Shown piece after piece: positions 14,891 to 16,396 of a stretch of 16,396 bases of DNA (its first letter is position 1; each line of letters begins with the position of its first letter). Location of the stretch: NCBI GenBank assembly GCA_003171295.1, contig PMYF01000035.1, positions 12,587 through 28,982 on the forward strand. The letters run 5' to 3'. Below the pieces are notes generated by a model that was given only the letters and a program-made list of their open reading frames with translations, was not told the DNA's origin and searched no databases. The translations under genes and the position numbers were made by a program. The stretch is from Acidobacteriota bacterium (lineage in GTDB: Bacteria; Acidobacteriota; Terriglobia; UBA7540).

Positions 14891-15537
14891 TCAGTTCATG
14901 CCCCGCTTGGCTTTCTCTGCCTCTGCCCAGGCAATCGCGTCTCGGAGTGGCGCCGCTATTCCGGTCACTCCCGGCATCACAGCCTGCAAAGCCGAGAACT
15001 TTCCTAGCGCATCTTGTTCGCTTACCGGCTCCCAGGCGTTCGGATCTCTTTCCTTTCCCGGAGCCAGGCGCAGTGCCGGAGTACGTCCCATGAAATCCAT
15101 AAACTCTAGCGCGCGGCACAGGCTTAGATCGTCTATGTATTCGTAGGTCCAGCCGGTGCGGGTGATGATGGCTCCGTAGAGGTCGGCCCAGTTGACGACG
15201 GCTGAGCCGCTTCCCCGGCCGGCACAGGCCCCGGGCCTGTGAGCCCCGATTGCCCGGACACGACCCTCAACAGATTACCCATGTTGTTCATGTCCACCAG
15301 CTCATCCACTTCATCAAACGTCATGGACGGGTAGTTGCGCGAGAGCGCCGCATGGATCACTTCCACGGCGTCATGCTGTTTGTCCGGCAGGCTGTCTTCC
15401 GTAATGCCTTTGTTCAGCCCCCGGATCTTCTCCCATAACTGGCGAGTCTGTTTTACCGAGAGCGACGGCAGTATGTACTCCCGGCCGCCCAGGCGAACCT
15501 TCTCACCGTCAAACTTTGGAGTGCTCATGTCAGTCAC
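14891..15537 (-). CDS. Frameshifted tail assembly chaperone (gpGT-like)
   Basis: The -1 frame is open from 15274 to a TGA at 14891. It encodes an ordinary-looking conserved segment (VVNWADLYGAIITRTGWTYE), then YIDDLSLCRALEFMDFM and a Pro/Gly-rich end. The W-x-x-LYG and RTGW-(T/W)-E-x-(I/V)-D pattern is typical of the C-terminal part of many phage tail chaperones. There is no ATG, GTG or TTG before 15100, which is already past this motif, so an independent gene would lose its best-conserved part. Fusion at CCCGGGG gives about 215 residues: 103 from gpG and 112 from the -1 frame. As known for lambda gpG/gpGT, the long minor product should link the tape measure to tube subunits. Its stop lies one base before the tape measure ATG. 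The exact slip point is inferred. Confidence 0.7.
15133..15537 (-). CDS. Tail assembly chaperone, short product (gpG-like)
   Basis: This is a 134-residue product from a GTG start that overlaps the preceding stop by four bases. Phage tail chaperones coat the tape measure protein and recruit tube subunits; they are absent from the finished virion. The N-terminal two thirds hold a compact mixed domain (REYILPSLSVKQTRQLWEKI, then a helical part ending near DELVDMNNMGNLLRVV). This resembles small chaperone N-domains placed just before tape measure genes. After about residue 98 the sequence becomes a Gly/Pro/Ser/Thr-rich tail (GPGPVPAGEAAQPSSTGPTST) ending in a TAG. Such a low-complexity end is what is expected when a conserved region lies in another frame. 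The -1 frame is open here and encodes a conserved-looking domain; see the gpGT entry. Assignment rests on position, size and the frameshift architecture. Confidence 0.7.
   Translation of the reverse strand: MTDMSTPKFDGEKVRLGGREYILPSLSVKQTRQLWEKIRGLNKGITEDSLPDKQHDAVEVIHAALSRNYPSMTFDEVDELVDMNNMGNLLRVVSGQSGLTGPGPVPAGEAAQPSSTGPTSTEPSSPAPAGPTNT
15229..15235 (-). promoter_or_regulatory. Candidate -1 ribosomal slippery site CCCGGGG
   Basis: On the minus strand the heptamer C CCG GGG sits in the correct phase of the gpG frame and fits the X XXY YYZ pattern. After a -1 slip the A-site GGG re-pairs fully and the P-site CCG becomes CCC. Slipping here joins gpG residues 1-103 to the open -1 frame. It is the best-phased candidate I found between 15274, where the -1 frame opens, and 15133, where gpG stops. 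Confidence 0.5.
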
Positions 15538-15737
15538 AGTGCCTTCTTTCCTGTCTTGAGTTTTGCCCTGAGCGCAGCGGCAATCTTTTTGACTTCATCT
15601 GAACCTGCGCCCACCATCCTGTCCAAGTCCAGTCTGATTGTTTCCAGCTTCTTGGCATTCTTGATGCGCCCCACGGCGAATCCGATGCCCACCCCGATCC
15701 CGAAGATGACGATGAACGATACGATGAGCGTGACCAT
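15534..15737 (-). CDS. Small single-span membrane protein, unknown function
   Basis: This is a 67-residue protein. The ATG at 15737 is chosen because GAGGAG lies 6 bases upstream; an in-frame upstream start would add a 20-residue Arg-rich stretch that looks untranslated. Residues 1-23 are a hydrophobic, Gly- and Ile-rich segment (VTLIVSFIVIFGIGVGIGFAV) that should span the membrane. Residues 24-67 are charged and helical with many Lys. The stop overlaps the GTG start of the chaperone by four bases (GTGA), which suggests coupled translation. A membrane protein is not a usual resident between the tube and chaperone genes. I do not recognise the family; it could be a holin-like or exclusion-type accessory peptide, but nothing in the sequence decides this. 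Confidence 0.7.
   Translation of the reverse strand: MVTLIVSFIVIFGIGVGIGFAVGRIKNAKKLETIRLDLDRMVGAGSDEVKKIAAALRAKLKTGKKAL
15542..15547 (-). promoter_or_regulatory. Ribosome binding site setting the GTG start of gpG
   Basis: AGAAGG on the minus strand lies 4 bases before the GTG at 15537 but 13 bases before the next in-frame ATG at 15528. The spacing favours the GTG start. Confidence 0.55.
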
Positions 15738-15761
15738 TTGATTCTCCTCTTCTCTGGCTGT

Positions 15762-15791
15762 GGGCGGTAGCAGGCGTGCTCGCCACCGCCC
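15762..15791 (-). other. Hairpin just downstream of the tail tube gene
   Basis: Seen directly: GGGCGGT and ACCGCCC are perfect inverted repeats at the two ends. On the transcribed strand GGGCGGTGGCG can pair with CGCC plus ACCGCCC, giving 11 base pairs around an AGCA loop with a 4-base TGCT bulge. It begins 16 bases after the tail tube stop. No U-run follows, so a classical intrinsic terminator is unlikely. It could shield the 3' end of the tube message or set its level above that of the downstream genes; this is inference. Confidence 0.45.
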
Positions 15792-15807
15792 CCGCACCTG
15801 GTTGATC

Positions 15808-16396
15808 TTAGAAACTGTCCATCATGAGCAGGCCGAGCGTGTTCGAGGCATCGGCGTTGGCGCTGCCGTCGAAATCCGAAACCCAAAAATCTTCGAGTTT
15901 CGTCGGGATGTTGATCGAGCCCAGGGTCACATCATTGAGCTGGATCGCCAGGTACTTGTTCCGGAACTTGTTATACAGAAGCATTGCGAGTTCCGGCGCA
16001 TAGCCCATGAGTTGGTTGTCGATGGTGATCGTCACGCCCACGTTGGTGGTGTAAGCGTAACTGATCTTGACGGCGCGAGCCGCCGTCCCGTCAGTGCCCG
16101 AGAAGGCATAAACGCCGCTCGTGACGTTGGGAAAGTACTCTCCGGCCACCGTCACCGCCGCCGCGTTCGGCATGCAGGTGAAACCCTGGCCGGTCAGGGC
16201 ATCAGTGACGCCCCAATCCGTGATGACGCCAGCGTTCGTCACCGTTGCCGAGTTGGTATTGGAAACCGTGTGGGCTTCGCCATCTACGATGAGCGAATAC
16301 CCAGCCGTGCTGGCCTGCGCGAAATACAACTGATTGAGCAGCGCCGGATCGAAGACGGCCAGCTTGCCCTTGATCGTGCAGTCAATCTTGCCGCGG
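15808..16396 (-). CDS. Probable major tail tube protein, 5' end outside window
   Basis: The frame is open to the window edge, so the start lies beyond it; about 195 C-terminal residues are visible, ending in a TAA. I read it as the tail tube subunit, which polymerises into the tube around the tape measure. The main argument is position: it sits two genes upstream of the tail chaperone and three upstream of the tape measure, where siphophages and gene transfer agents keep the major tail gene. The sequence is rich in Thr, Ala, Gly and Val with alternating beta-strand-like segments, and no membrane segment or catalytic motif, which suits an all-beta tube protein. A TTG about 22 codons from the edge could be mistaken for a start, but the residues before it (ending KLAVFDPALLNQ) read as ordinary protein, so the gene is truncated by the window. 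No family was recognised by sequence alone. Confidence 0.6.
   Translation of the reverse strand, partial: RGKIDCTIKGKLAVFDPALLNQLYFAQASTAGYSLIVDGEAHTVSNTNSATVTNAGVITDWGVTDALTGQGFTCMPNAAAVTVAGEYFPNVTSGVYAFSGTDGTAARAVKISYAYTTNVGVTITIDNQLMGYAPELAMLLYNKFRNKYLAIQLNDVTLGSINIPTKLEDFWVSDFDGSANADASNTLGLLMMDSF

Noticed and set aside
14891..15100. A stand-alone 69-residue gene starting at ATG 15100
   Set aside because: The conserved-looking motif lies upstream of this ATG in the same frame, and no Shine-Dalgarno precedes it; a frameshift product explains the frame better.
14823..15119. A third minus-strand frame of 98 codons over the chaperone end and tape measure start
   Set aside because: It is Arg/Gly-rich, overlaps two better supported genes and has no motif.
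15210..15216. GGGGAAG as the chaperone slippery sequence
   Set aside because: It resembles the lambda-type heptamer but is out of phase with the gpG codons, so tandem slippage there would not follow the X XXY YYZ rule.

Overview
The window is a late-gene block of a tailed dsDNA phage or prophage with a long, probably siphovirus-type, tail. All supported genes lie on the minus strand and are packed into overlapping or nearly touching reading frames, so transcription runs from position 16396 towards 1. The base composition is fairly GC-rich. I see no integrase, attachment site, tRNA, rRNA, CRISPR array or insertion sequence, and no supported gene on the plus strand. The host cannot be read from the sequence. 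The He_PIG/Ig-like protein at the left end is a style common in soil phyla such as Acidobacteriota, but this is only a weak hint.

Tail assembly, right to left. A probable tail tube protein is cut by the window end. It is followed by a hairpin, a 67-residue membrane peptide, a tail assembly chaperone with a candidate -1 programmed frameshift (gpG and gpGT type), and the tape measure protein. Then come four genes in the same order as genes 11 to 15 of the Rhodobacter capsulatus gene transfer agent: a DUF2460-like distal tail protein, a DUF2163/BR0599 hub protein, an NlpC/P60 cell-wall peptidase and a large tail-tip (host specificity) protein. The last tail gene encodes a collagen-like fibre with a lectin-like C-terminal domain.

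The fibre is followed by a family 2 glycosyltransferase with a TPR-like C-terminal half. Next comes a run of small membrane proteins and a DUF5675 protein that look like a lysis region, although no classical endolysin is present. The left end holds a coiled-coil double-anchored membrane protein, an Ig-like hypothetical protein, and a small exported protein with a signal peptide and one He_PIG domain.

Working together, the tube, chaperone, tape measure and hub proteins build the tail and its baseplate. The NlpC/P60 enzyme probably opens peptidoglycan during DNA entry. The tip and fibre bind the host, and both carry what appears to be the same inserted beta-sandwich module. The most noteworthy observations are the frameshifted chaperone whose conserved C-terminal part is hidden from ordinary ORF calling, the shared module in tip and fibre, and a glycosyltransferase placed beside a threonine-rich collagen-like fibre.
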